Counted from the stretch's first letter, positions 1-7,290 are shown. The stretch: DNA of 7,734 bases from Candidatus Hydrogenedentota bacterium (GCA_029554925.1 JAKPUV010000496.1:1-7734); one strand, 5' to 3'. A program made the numbers and translations. The notes: generated by a model not told the origin, from the letters alone.

Positions 1-281
1 AGCTGGTCCCCCGAGATTTCCAGCCGCCGCGTGTAGAACAGCGCCGTGTCGCAGGTGTCGAGGGCCTCCAGTCCGGGGAGGTTCTCCCAGCCGTCGGCCC
101 GCAGGAGCACGCACTCCGCCGCGAAGTTCTCCTCCAGATAGGCCTTGAACACCGCCAGCGCGGTGTCCGAGTCGTATTCAAAGGACCCGGAGACCAGGCA
201 GACCCTGAGCGGGGCCTCCTGCGCGCGGGCGGTCCAGGCGCACAGGAAGCACAGGAGCAGGCAGACGGGAAAGAATCTCAT
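1..281 (-). CDS. ThuA-like exported protein (3' end cut by window edge)
   Basis: The visible part is the first 93 residues; the gene continues beyond the left edge. It starts with a Sec-type signal peptide: a short basic start (MRF), a hydrophobic Leu/Cys-rich core, and an ARA|QE cleavage site around residue 20. The mature part begins with a beta-strand followed by SGSFEYDSDTALAVFKAYLEE, then a second alpha/beta unit ending in a strand and FYTRR. This pattern matches the N-terminal half of ThuA-like class I glutamine-amidotransferase-fold proteins (trehalose-utilisation family), for which no firm reaction is established. GGAG lies 8 nt before the ATG. Only 25 nt separate it from the upstream oxidoreductase gene, so co-transcription is likely. 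ThuA-like and Gfo/Idh/MocA proteins are often neighbours in planctomycete-type bacteria, suggesting sugar-derivative metabolism outside the cytoplasm. Family assignment is by recognition of sequence pattern and is moderately sure. Confidence 0.72.
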   Translation of the reverse strand, partial: MRFFPVCLLLCFLCAWTARAQEAPLRVCLVSGSFEYDSDTALAVFKAYLEENFAAECVLLRADGWENLPGLEALDTCDTALFYTRRLEISGDQ

Positions 282-306
282 GGCGCGGGCTCCGTTGGGG
301 CGGTCG

Positions 307-1662
307 TCAGACCTGTTCCGGGATGGCGAAGGGCTCGCGGTACTCCCGCTTGAAGAGGGCGTCAACCTCGTTGTCTGCGGCCTGGAGTGTCTGCGGGTCC
401 ACCACCATGCGGCGTCCGCCGACGCGGACGCCCATGTTGCCGTAATGGACCAGCAGGTTGCTGGCCACGCCGGTTTCGATGTCCGCGGCGGGCCTGTTTC
501 GCGTGCGCACGCAGTCCAGGAAGTTGGCGCGGTGCTCGTCGTTGGCCTGGCGGCCGTAGCCGCCGTCCACCACCTCGCCGTTCTCGCGGATGACCTGCCA
601 GCCGCAGCCGTGGTGGCCGAGGTACATGAGCCCGCGCGTGCCGTAGAACTCGATGCGCGTGGCGTTCGTCGGCCAGAAGGGGTACTTGTCCCCGTTGCGG
701 ACATCGTCACCCGCCTTGATCATGTAGGGGGAGTACTCCGTCAGCTCGAAGGTCATGGTGCGCCGCTCGTACTCGAACGTGACCGTCTGCGTGTCCGGCA
801 CCTCGCGGTCGTCGGGAAAGGCGAGCCGGCCGCCGCTGGCGGTCACCACTTTGGGCGGCGGGGGGTCGCCCAGGGCGAAGCGGGCGAGGTCGAGCTGGTG
901 GATGCCGTCGTCGCCCATGTCGCCGCCGCCGTAGGCCCACCACATTTTCCAGCCGCCGTGGCAATGGCCCTCGTTGAACGGGCGCGACGGCGCGGGGCCA
1001 AGATACAGGTCATAGTCCAGACCGTCCGGCTTCGGGGAGTCCGGCGGGCAGGTGAACGGCCCGCCGCCCTTCATGTTGTAGACCTTGACCAGGGGGATGT
1101 CGCCGAGTTTCCCGCTCTCGATGTACTCGCGGGCGGCAAGGGCGTAGGCGGCGCTGCGGTTCTGCAGCCCGCACTGGACGACGCGGTTATACTTGCGCGC
1201 CGCCTCCACCATCCGCTGCCCCTCCCAGAGGTTGTGGCAGGGGGGCTTCTCCACATAGACGTCCTTGCCCGCCTGGCACGCCCACACCGTGGCGAGGCCG
1301 TGCCAGTGGTCGCAGGTGGAGACGAGGACGGCGTCCACCTCCTTGTCGTCGAAGACGCGCCGCATGTCCTGCACCGCCTTCGGGGCGCGCTTCTGGAGCC
1401 GCTCGAGCTGGTCCGGGTAGCTGCCGATGCGCTTCTCGTCCGCGTCGCAGACGTAGGCCATGACGGCGCCCCTGCTGTTGACGAACTGGCGCGACACGTC
1501 CCGGCCGCGCCCGCCCACGCCGATGACCGCCATGACCACCCGGTCGTTCGCGGACACCGCCCGCGCCTTTCCGGGCAGCGCGGCGACCGCGGCCCCGCCC
1601 ACCACGGTGAGCATGCCTTTCGACGACCTGGAAATGAACCCCCGCCGCGTCATGCCGTCCAT
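307..1662 (-). CDS. Tat-exported Gfo/Idh/MocA family oxidoreductase
   Basis: 451-residue NAD(P)-dependent oxidoreductase of the Gfo/Idh/MocA family. Residues 1-35 are a twin-arginine signal (TRRGFISRSSKGML, then a hydrophobic Ala/Gly/Val stretch and ARA|V cleavage at about 35), so the folded enzyme is likely exported with its cofactor. The Rossmann fold begins at about 42 with AVIGVGGRGRD (glycine motif 48-53). The family EKP motif is at 138-140, and the family GDDGIHQLD segment, with H255 and D258 in the catalytic region, is at 250-258. YLGPAP at 220-225 is typical of planctomycete-type members. The first ATG is chosen because AAGGAG sits 8 nt upstream; an alternative ATG three codons in would still keep the RR motif. 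The substrate is not readable; family members act on sugars, inositols or their derivatives. It precedes the ThuA-like gene by 25 nt, consistent with an operon. Confidence 0.93.
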   Translation of the reverse strand: MDGMTRRGFISRSSKGMLTVVGGAAVAALPGKARAVSANDRVVMAVIGVGGRGRDVSRQFVNSRGAVMAYVCDADEKRIGSYPDQLERLQKRAPKAVQDMRRVFDDKEVDAVLVSTCDHWHGLATVWACQAGKDVYVEKPPCHNLWEGQRMVEAARKYNRVVQCGLQNRSAAYALAAREYIESGKLGDIPLVKVYNMKGGGPFTCPPDSPKPDGLDYDLYLGPAPSRPFNEGHCHGGWKMWWAYGGGDMGDDGIHQLDLARFALGDPPPPKVVTASGGRLAFPDDREVPDTQTVTFEYERRTMTFELTEYSPYMIKAGDDVRNGDKYPFWPTNATRIEFYGTRGLMYLGHHGCGWQVIRENGEVVDGGYGRQANDEHRANFLDCVRTRNRPAADIETGVASNLLVHYGNMGVRVGGRRMVVDPQTLQAADNEVDALFKREYREPFAIPEQV

Positions 1663-1724
1663 GCGCGCCGCTCCTTGTGTTGCGGCGGCCCGAAACCGTC
1701 CTCCGGGCCGTCCGGCCTTGCGGC

Positions 1725-1733
1725 AGTATACCA
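1725..1733 (-). promoter_or_regulatory. Extended -10 promoter element for the oxidoreductase gene
   Basis: On the minus strand the sequence reads TGGTATACT: a TATACT hexamer (five of six to TATAAT) at 1730-1725 preceded by TG and one base, an extended -10 arrangement. It is an AT-rich island in a GC-rich gap, about 63 nt upstream of the start codon. No recognisable -35 hexamer is present at 16-18 nt. The same element precedes the lipoprotein gene. Confidence 0.45.
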
Positions 1734-1776
1734 GCGGCGGGGGGGCGGCGCATCCCCGGAAGGGGGGGCGGCACCC

Positions 1777-2556
1777 TCAGAGGCCGAGCTGGTCCATGGC
1801 GCGGTTTTGGGCGTCGGTGTGGCCCGAGGAGGTGCCGCCGAGGGAGCGGGCGGCGTGGCCCTGGGCGGCGGACGCGCCGCTGCTGCCCATGCTGTTGAGC
1901 TGCTGCTGCATGCCGATGCCGGTCATGACCTCGCCCATGGGGCCCGCGCCGCCCACGCCGGACGGCGCGCGGGGCGAGGCGGGCGCAGGCAGGACCGGAG
2001 CGGCGGACCCGCCGCGCGGGTGGGTCACGCTGCCGTTCTGGTTGTTGTACAGGAAGGATTCCCCGGCGCTGGTGCGCGGCGGCTTGGAGAGGTAGGACGG
2101 GTACAGCGCGTCCAGCGTGGCCGGGTAATAGCCCGTGGCCGTTCCGTAGCGGGTGATGGCGTCACGGATGGCGGCCATCATCTGCTGGTCTGCAGGGGTC
2201 ATGCCCGCCGGGGCCGCCGCCGGGACGGCCGCGGATGCCGCCGGACCGTCCAGGAGCACCCCCCTGGCCGGGTCGTAGCCATACTCCGTGCCGTCGCCGC
2301 GTTTGGGGACGGCGGGCACATAGTCGGGCACCAGCGACGCGAGAGAGGGGGGATTCCCGCCCTTCTCCGCGCGGTAGGTCTGGATGGCGCGCTCCAGGGT
2401 GACGCGACCGGAGGTGTCGGAGGCGGACTGCACCTGGCGCTTCATGGCCTGCATCTGCTGGGTTTGCAGCTCGCCCTGGATGGCCGTGGTGGTGAGCAGC
2501 TCCACGCCGCACCCGGTCAGGGCGAGGCAGAGAACCAACGCAAACACGCTACGCAT
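1777..2556 (-). CDS. Lipoprotein with two pseudopilin-like modules
   Basis: 259-residue predicted lipoprotein. Residues 1-16 form a lipoprotein signal peptide with lipobox LTGC, so Cys16 would be lipidated. Two similar modules follow. Module 1 (about 51-103) has LERAIQTYRAEKG, then SLASLVPDYVPAVP and a G.EYGYDPARG end. Module 2 (about 124-177) has IRDAITRYGTATGYYPATLDALYPSYLSKPP and FLYNNQNGSV. Both follow the AI..Y....G.YP.sL..L.P.Y....P layout of the soluble part of type II secretion pseudopilins (GspG-like), but without an N-terminal pilin helix. The C-terminal 80 residues are low-complexity Ala/Gly/Ser/Pro/Met. The start is the second ATG of the open frame: GGAGG lies 8 nt before it, whereas the ATG 15 nt further upstream overlaps that Shine-Dalgarno and has none of its own. 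The exact function is unknown; a structural or surface role is inference. Confidence 0.82.
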   Translation of the reverse strand: MRSVFALVLCLALTGCGVELLTTTAIQGELQTQQMQAMKRQVQSASDTSGRVTLERAIQTYRAEKGGNPPSLASLVPDYVPAVPKRGDGTEYGYDPARGVLLDGPAASAAVPAAAPAGMTPADQQMMAAIRDAITRYGTATGYYPATLDALYPSYLSKPPRTSAGESFLYNNQNGSVTHPRGGSAAPVLPAPASPRAPSGVGGAGPMGEVMTGIGMQQQLNSMGSSGASAAQGHAARSLGGTSSGHTDAQNRAMDQLGL

Positions 2557-2587
2557 GGCGGCACCCTCCATTCTGTGGTCAGAAGAA

Positions 2588-2596
2588 AGTATACCA
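2588..2596 (-). promoter_or_regulatory. Extended -10 promoter element for the lipoprotein gene
   Basis: The minus strand reads TGGTATACT, identical over nine bases to the element upstream of the oxidoreductase gene. The hexamer TATACT (2593-2588) lies 31 nt before the lipoprotein start codon, giving a predicted leader of about 25 nt. No convincing -35 hexamer is visible. This supports separate transcription of the lipoprotein gene from icd. Confidence 0.5.
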
Positions 2597-2632
2597 CCGG
2601 GGGGCGGAGGGACGCGCAGGCCCCTCTCCGGC

Positions 2633-2700
2633 CGTCAGACCTGTCGGACAAGTCGGACCGGTCCGACCCGTCCGACTCCCCAGACCCCAAACCCTACACC

Positions 2701-2705
<5 letters not shown>
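2633..2705 (-). repeat. Composite degenerate tandem repeat: four 7-mers followed by five 9-mers
   Basis: Read on the minus strand, positions 2705-2678 are four consecutive 7-mers of consensus TNTRGGG. The next 45 nt (2677-2633) are five consecutive 9-mers of consensus NGTCNGACN. The core GTCNGAC is itself a 7-bp dyad with a variable centre base (G, G, C, C, T in order). The switch from G to C between copies 2 and 3 creates a perfect 16-bp palindrome at 2652-2667, inside a 34-nt imperfect inverted repeat (2643-2676). The first 7-mer starts within the last codons of icd and supplies its TAG stop. Function is unknown. Degenerate heptamer arrays are known in cyanobacteria as STRRs, but this composite form is not one I can name. 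Confidence 0.8.
2643..2676 (-). terminator. Hairpin downstream of icd, possible transcript 3' end
   Basis: The inverted repeat formed by the 9-mer array could fold into a stem with two GTCGGAC/GTCCGAC segments (7-8 bp each) separated by a 2-nt mismatch, centred at 2659/2660. In RNA a few central pairs would open as the loop. It begins 25 nt after the icd stop. There is no U-tract after it, so it is not a canonical intrinsic terminator; stabilising the icd mRNA 3' end or acting as a protein site are alternatives. Confidence 0.35.
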
Positions 2706-3945
<1,240 letters not shown>

Positions 3946-4000
3946 GGGGATTCCTTTCCTGTTTCCGGGGCGGCGGGGCGCACCCGTCCCGCCTGTTGTC

Positions 4001-4021
4001 AAAACGCCGCGGCGGGCGCGG
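4001..4021 (-). terminator. Weak terminator-like hairpin after serA
   Basis: Immediately after the serA stop codon the minus strand can form a CCGCG/CGCGG stem (4021-4017 with 4011-4007) and a 5-nt loop, followed by CG and TTTT (4004-4001). The short stem and four-U tract make it at best a partial terminator, so serA-icd read-through remains plausible. Confidence 0.3.
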
Positions 4022-5611
4022 TTATTTCGCCTCGGGCAGCGCCACGAGCCGGACCTCGTTCACATGGGGCACGGCGCGGACCCTGTCCAGCACGTCCGCG
4101 GGGACGGCCTGGTCCAGGTTAAGCACCGTGAGGGCGCGGCCGCCCTTGGCGTCGCGGCCGAGCATCAGGTTGGCGATGTTGATGCCCACCTCGCCGATGA
4201 GCGTGCACATGCGGCCGACGATGAGCGGCTTGTCCTCGTTCATGCACACCAGCATGTTGCCCACGGGCACGGCGTCCACGCGCATGCCGTTGACCGTGCA
4301 GATGCGCGGGTCGTTGCCGTTGAAGAGGGTGCCGCGGATCCGCTGGGTCTCGGTGTCGGACTTGACGGTGACGCCGATCTCGAAGGCGTAGGACGAGGAC
4401 TCGGGGCTGCGCTTCTCGGCGACCTCGATGCCGCGCTCCTGGAGCTGCGACGGCGCGCTGACCATGTTCACCGTCTCGACCATCGGGGTGAGGAAGCCCG
4501 CCATGACCGCCGCCGTGACGGGGTAGGTGTCCGCCGCGCCGCAGTCGCCGATGTATTCGATCTCCAGGGAAAGCGGCCGGCCCTGGACAAGCTGCGACTG
4601 GAAGAGGCCCATGCGCTCCGCCAGGAAGAGCAGGGGCTGCAGGGCCGCCCGCGTCTCGCTGTCGAGGCTGGGAACGTTCACGGCGTTCACGATGGCCCCC
4701 GTCTTGAGGTAGTCGGCCATCTGCTTCGCCACGTCCACCGCCACCGTCACCTGGGCCTCGTCCGTCGAGGCGGCCAGGTGCGGCGTCATCACGATGTTGT
4801 CCAGGCCGAGGAACGGGTTGTTCTCGAAGGGCTCGGAGGTGTACACATCCAGCGCGGCCCCGGCGATGACCCCCTCGCGCAGCGCCTGCGCCAGGTCCTG
4901 CTCGTTCACGATGCCGCCGCGGGCGCAGTTGATGATGCGGCACTCCCGCTTCATCCGCTTTAGCTCCGCCATGGCGAAGAGGTTGTTCGTCTTCTCCGAC
5001 TTGGGCGCGTGGATGGTGATGAAGTCCGACCGCTCGATGATCTCGTCGAGGGAGACCAGCTCCACCCCGAGGGCCTCCGCCTTGAGCGGGCTCAGAATCG
5101 GGTCGAAGCCGAGAATCTTCATCTCGAAGGCCTTCGCCCGCTTGGCCACCGCCCCGCCGATGCGGCCGATGCCCACGATGCCCAGCGTCTTCCCGCTCAG
5201 CTCCTTGCCCATGAACGACTTGCGGTCCCAGCGGCCCGCCGCCATGGACGCGTGCGCCTGCGGGATGTTGCGGCAGAGCGCCATCATCATCGCGAAGGTG
5301 TGCTCGCACGTGGAGATCGTGTTGCCCCCCGGCGTGTTCATCACCACGATGCCGTGCCGCGTGGCCGCGTCCTTGTCAATGTTGTCCGTCCCCGCGCCCG
5401 CGCGGCCGATCACCTTCATCCGCGAGGACCCCTCCAGGGCCTCCGCCGTCACCTTCGTCGCGCTGCGCACGACCAGGCCGTCGTAGTCGTTGATGATCGC
5501 GGCGAGCTCCGCCGGCTTCTGGGGCGGGCGCACGTCCACCTCGATCCCCTCGGCCTTGAAGACCTCGACGCCCTCGTCGCTCAGACTGTCCAGCACCAGC
5601 ACTCGAAACAT
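4022..5611 (-). CDS. serA: D-3-phosphoglycerate dehydrogenase (long form with ACT domain)
   Basis: 529-residue D-3-phosphoglycerate dehydrogenase, first step of serine synthesis, oxidising 3-phosphoglycerate to 3-phosphohydroxypyruvate with NAD+. The substrate-binding domain spans about 1-98 and 290-315, with RSATKV at 49-54 and [11 protein letters not shown] at 69-79. The nucleotide-binding domain carries GIGRIG at 147-152. The catalytic set is R231 (CARGGIV), E260 (SEP) and H278 (PHLAAST). Residues about 320-455 are the intervening (ASB) domain of the long, Mycobacterium-type form, and 456-529 are an ACT domain ([21 protein letters not shown]), the usual site of L-serine feedback in this family. 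Length fits the long form. The start has GGAGG 9 nt upstream. It has its own strong promoter and a structured leader (see 5612-5742), and is followed 76 nt later by icd. Confidence 0.97.
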   Translation of the reverse strand: MFRVLVLDSLSDEGVEVFKAEGIEVDVRPPQKPAELAAIINDYDGLVVRSATKVTAEALEGSSRMKVIGRAGAGTDNIDKDAATRHGIVVMNTPGGNTISTCEHTFAMMMALCRNIPQAHASMAAGRWDRKSFMGKELSGKTLGIVGIGRIGGAVAKRAKAFEMKILGFDPILSPLKAEALGVELVSLDEIIERSDFITIHAPKSEKTNNLFAMAELKRMKRECRIINCARGGIVNEQDLAQALREGVIAGAALDVYTSEPFENNPFLGLDNIVMTPHLAASTDEAQVTVAVDVAKQMADYLKTGAIVNAVNVPSLDSETRAALQPLLFLAERMGLFQSQLVQGRPLSLEIEYIGDCGAADTYPVTAAVMAGFLTPMVETVNMVSAPSQLQERGIEVAEKRSPESSSYAFEIGVTVKSDTETQRIRGTLFNGNDPRICTVNGMRVDAVPVGNMLVCMNEDKPLIVGRMCTLIGEVGINIANLMLGRDAKGGRALTVLNLDQAVPADVLDRVRAVPHVNEVRLVALPEAK

Positions 5612-5637
5612 AAGCCCATGCCTCCAGCAGGTTGTCG

Positions 5638-5654
5638 CGGCGCGAACCGCGCCG
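5638..5654 (-). promoter_or_regulatory. Second leader hairpin, just upstream of the serA ribosome binding site
   Basis: A perfect 7-bp GC stem, CGGCGCG/CGCGCCG (5654-5648 with 5644-5638), with a GTT loop. It ends 12 nt before the GGAGG of serA, and there is no U-tract after it. It could insulate or expose the ribosome binding site, or pair alternatively with the upstream hairpin; neither can be shown from sequence alone. Confidence 0.45.
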
Positions 5655-5659
5655 GAAAG

Positions 5660-5685
5660 AAAAAAACGGCCCGTGCGCGGCCCGT
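5660..5685 (-). terminator. Terminator-like hairpin with U7 tract in the serA leader
   Basis: The minus strand can fold as ACGG/CCGT, a G-G mismatch, CCG/CGG and a CGCA tetraloop (5685-5666), followed directly by seven T (5666-5660). This is the best intrinsic-terminator shape in the window. It lies downstream of the predicted serA promoter, about 20-45 nt into the leader, so it may be an attenuator for serA. It may also simply end transcripts arriving from the zinc-ribbon gene. Confidence 0.6.
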
Positions 5686-5712
5686 CGCGGGGGAATTCTC
5701 ACCACCCGCCCC

Positions 5713-5742
5713 ATAATAAAGGAAAAACTTCTCGATTGTCAA
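5713..5742 (-). promoter_or_regulatory. Strong sigma-70-type promoter for serA
   Basis: A perfect -35 TTGACA (5742-5737) and a -10 TATTAT (5718-5713, five of six) are separated by an 18-nt, T-rich spacer. The -35 overlaps the TGA stop codon of the upstream zinc-ribbon gene. The predicted transcript starts near 5706 and has a leader of about 95 nt. This is the only site in the window with both hexamers well matched. Confidence 0.75.
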
Positions 5743-6113
5743 CCGCCGCCCCCGAAAAGGTCGTCAAACCCCTTCGGGCCGGGCGGATCCTCCGGCGCCG
5801 CGCCCCCGAAAAGCGCGTCGAACCGGCCCCGCGCGTCCCCGCCGGGGCCGGGGGCCGCCCCGGCCTCCGGACGCCGGGAAAACTCGAACTGCTCGCAGAA
5901 ATTCAGGTGTTTCCGGTCGCCCACCCAGTCCGTCTCGGGGATGGCGCACTGGTTGTGCAGCGCCGGGTTGCGGAAACGGCAGTTGAGGCAGCAGTGGACA
6001 TAGGCGCCGCACCCGGTGCAGGTCTCCTTGAATCCGGGCTGGGCCGCGGCGCCCTGCCAGACCGCGCCGCACCGGTGGCAACGGGGGGCGGTCTCGGGGG
6101 CGGGCGGCGTCAT
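5739..6113 (-). CDS. Small cysteine-rich zinc-ribbon-like protein with FDxLFGG repeats
   Basis: 124-residue cytoplasmic protein with no signal peptide. It has nine cysteines in the N-terminal two-thirds: C12 and C15 (CHRC), C32 and C35 (CTGC), C41, C42 and C45 (HCCLNC), C56 (HNQC) and C73 (NFCEQF). The CxxC pairs suggest binding of one or two zinc ions. The stretch YVHCCLNCRFRNP..HNQC..P.TDWVGDR..LNFCEQFEF resembles a widespread uncharacterised family in deltaproteobacteria and planctomycete-like groups, as I recall it. After a Pro/Gly-rich linker come two copies of FD(A/D)LFGG at 98-104 and 116-122, possibly short binding motifs. The start has AGGAG 10 nt upstream, overlapping the TAG stop of the preceding gene, so translational coupling is likely. 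The upstream open frame (to 6404) is antisense-free but out of frame with the real upstream gene and is discarded. Function unknown. Confidence 0.82.
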   Translation of the reverse strand: MTPPAPETAPRCHRCGAVWQGAAAQPGFKETCTGCGAYVHCCLNCRFRNPALHNQCAIPETDWVGDRKHLNFCEQFEFSRRPEAGAAPGPGGDARGRFDALFGGAAPEDPPGPKGFDDLFGGGG

Positions 6114-6126
6114 GCGGCCGGAACTC

Positions 6127-7161
6127 CTATTTCTGGGGCGCTTCCGCCGGAGGCGTCTCCGCCGGGGGGGCCGCCGGGGGGGCCGCCGGGGGGGCCGGAG
6201 GCGTCTCCGCCGGGGCGGCCGCCTTCGCGGTGCGTTTGACGTCGTCCTCGCTGCGCTGCACCCAGGTGACCGCCGGCACGTCCGGCAGGGCGAACTCGAG
6301 CAGGGTCCAAAGGGCGAGCACCGTGGGGTGGTCGTGGGACGGTCCGGTGTCGGGCTTGTAGCCCCAGCCGCCGTCGGGCCGCTGCGCGGCGGCGACGGCG
6401 TCAATCCACTCCTGCTTGACCATGGACCGGAAACCCATGTACTGCAGGAAGGCCATGGACTCGTAGCTGATGTCCTTGTCCGGGCCGTTGCGGGTGATGA
6501 TCTCCACCATGGCGTTTGCGAACTCGGGGCGCAGCCCCTTGCTGCCCTCGTATGTCCAGGCCACGTTGTTTTCCGTCATCCAGTGAAAGGCCAGGGCGTG
6601 GTGCGTCACCGCGTAGTCAAAGATTCCCCCCTTTCCCCGGTTGTCCATCAGCTCGGCGCGCAGACGGGTTACAAAGTCGGGGGGCGGCGGAAACCGGTCG
6701 CTGTACAGGCCGACCTCCATGGCTTTCACGAAGTCCCGGGGGGTTTGCGCCGCGTCGCCGGGGTCATGCTGGTGGAAGGGTGTCGCCAGACGCCCGAACT
6801 GGGCAATGTCTTGTGTGTTCATCCAGGGCTGGTCTTCCGGCACGTACATGCTCGATATCCTGTAGCGTGTGTGCAGGCCGAACTTGCGCTGGAGATAGTC
6901 GAGCACCGTCAGCTGCATCCAGCGGTCCGGGTCGTTGTTCAGCAGCATGTACCACAGCGCCAGGTCTATGTTCTTCGCGTAGGGGCTCGCCTCGTAGGGG
7001 CGGGGGTCGCCCGGCCAGGGCCACTCCCCGTCCTTGGGCGCGGAAACGGGGCTGCTGCCGGACCGCGGCACCATCGGAGGCGCGCTGTCCGCCGCGGCCG
7101 CGACAAAAAGCGGGAAAAGAACCGCGGCGGCCGCAAAGGCCGCCAGAACACGTGTGCGCAT
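6127..7161 (-). CDS. Exported protein with C-terminal QW/toroid-like repeat and Pro/Ala tail
   Basis: 344 residues. A signal peptide covers about 1-24 (MRTR, then an Ala/Val/Leu/Phe core and AAA|D). The mature protein is mostly predicted helical and Trp/Tyr-rich: NIDLALWYMLLNN at 64-76, GGIFDYAVTHHALAFHWM at 178-195, and WIDAVAAAQRPDGGWGY at 252-268 followed by HPTVLALWTLLEFAL. The QxxDGGW element and alternating helices resemble the QW repeats of prenyltransferase/squalene-cyclase alpha/alpha toroids. No DxDD or DCTAE catalytic motif is seen, so a cyclase activity is not supported. Residues 313-344 are a low-complexity Pro/Ala/Glu/Thr tail made by tandem DNA repeats. The start has AGAGGAG 8 nt upstream. 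The gene is 13 nt before the zinc-ribbon gene and probably forms an operon with it. Function unknown; a secreted or periplasmic structural or binding role is inference. Confidence 0.78.
   Translation of the reverse strand: MRTRVLAAFAAAAVLFPLFVAAAADSAPPMVPRSGSSPVSAPKDGEWPWPGDPRPYEASPYAKNIDLALWYMLLNNDPDRWMQLTVLDYLQRKFGLHTRYRISSMYVPEDQPWMNTQDIAQFGRLATPFHQHDPGDAAQTPRDFVKAMEVGLYSDRFPPPPDFVTRLRAELMDNRGKGGIFDYAVTHHALAFHWMTENNVAWTYEGSKGLRPEFANAMVEIITRNGPDKDISYESMAFLQYMGFRSMVKQEWIDAVAAAQRPDGGWGYKPDTGPSHDHPTVLALWTLLEFALPDVPAVTWVQRSEDDVKRTAKAAAPAETPPAPPAAPPAAPPAETPPAEAPQK
6146..6215. repeat. Tandem 12-bp repeats with three G7/C7 runs inside a 22-bp direct repeat
   Basis: A 22-bp sequence occurs identically at 6146-6167 and 6194-6215 (48 bp apart). 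Between and overlapping the copies, a 12-bp unit repeats three times, giving G7 runs on the plus strand at 6164-6170, 6176-6182 and 6188-6194, separated by CCGCC. All units are multiples of three and encode the Ala/Pro tail of the toroid-like protein. Confidence 0.85.
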
Positions 7162-7206
7162 GCTGCATGCTCCTCTTGGTTTTGCCCGCGGGGGCGCCTG
7201 CCCCAC

Positions 7207-7212
7207 AGTATA
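7207..7212 (-). promoter_or_regulatory. TATACT -10-like element for the toroid-protein gene
   Basis: Minus-strand TATACT at 7212-7207, about 45 nt before the start codon at 7161, in the 129-nt divergent gap. It lacks the TGn extension seen at the two other copies, and no -35 hexamer is recognisable. Confidence 0.4.
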
Positions 7213-7265
7213 CACCGCCGCGCGCGGCGATGAAACCCCGCTGGCGCGGCCGGCCCGTGGGCCGG

Positions 7266-7271
7266 TATAGT
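7266..7271 (+). promoter_or_regulatory. Possible -10 element for nhaC
   Basis: Plus-strand TATAGT (five of six to TATAAT) 19 nt before the nhaC start codon, giving a very short leader. There is no -35 match 16-18 nt upstream. It lies 53 nt from the oppositely oriented TATACT element, so the two promoters would be back-to-back. Confidence 0.35.
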
Positions 7272-7290
7272 AACGCCCGGAGTCCCCCGA

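Noticed and set aside
1754..1765. CCCC/GGGG hairpin after the lipoprotein stop as a terminator
   Set aside because: Only four base pairs, in a region of G/C homopolymers, with no U-tract.
2557..2571. Upstream ATG at 2571 as the lipoprotein start
   Set aside because: It overlaps the GGAGG that serves the ATG at 2556, has no ribosome binding site of its own, and would place five residues before a normal lipoprotein signal.
2633..2677. The 9-mer array as a CRISPR array
   Set aside because: Units are 9 nt, contiguous and degenerate, with no spacers and no cas genes nearby.
3946..4002. N-terminal extension of icd to 4002
   Set aside because: The 19 extra residues match no Icd feature, and the good Shine-Dalgarno serves the ATG at 3945; the resulting 414 residues fit the family length.
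3997..4002. Perfect TTGACA (minus strand) upstream of icd as a promoter -35
   Set aside because: No AT-rich -10 hexamer lies 16-19 nt downstream; the spacer and -10 position are almost all G/C. Kept only as a chance match.
5660..5714. Leader peptide gene controlling serA by ribosome stalling
   Set aside because: No short open frame with a ribosome binding site and clustered serine codons is present between the promoter and the U7 hairpin.
6114..6404. Longer start for the zinc-ribbon protein (frame open to 6404)
   Set aside because: The extension overlaps the coding region of the toroid-like protein in another frame and is Pro/Arg-rich filler; the ATG at 6113 has a Shine-Dalgarno and begins just before the first CxxC.
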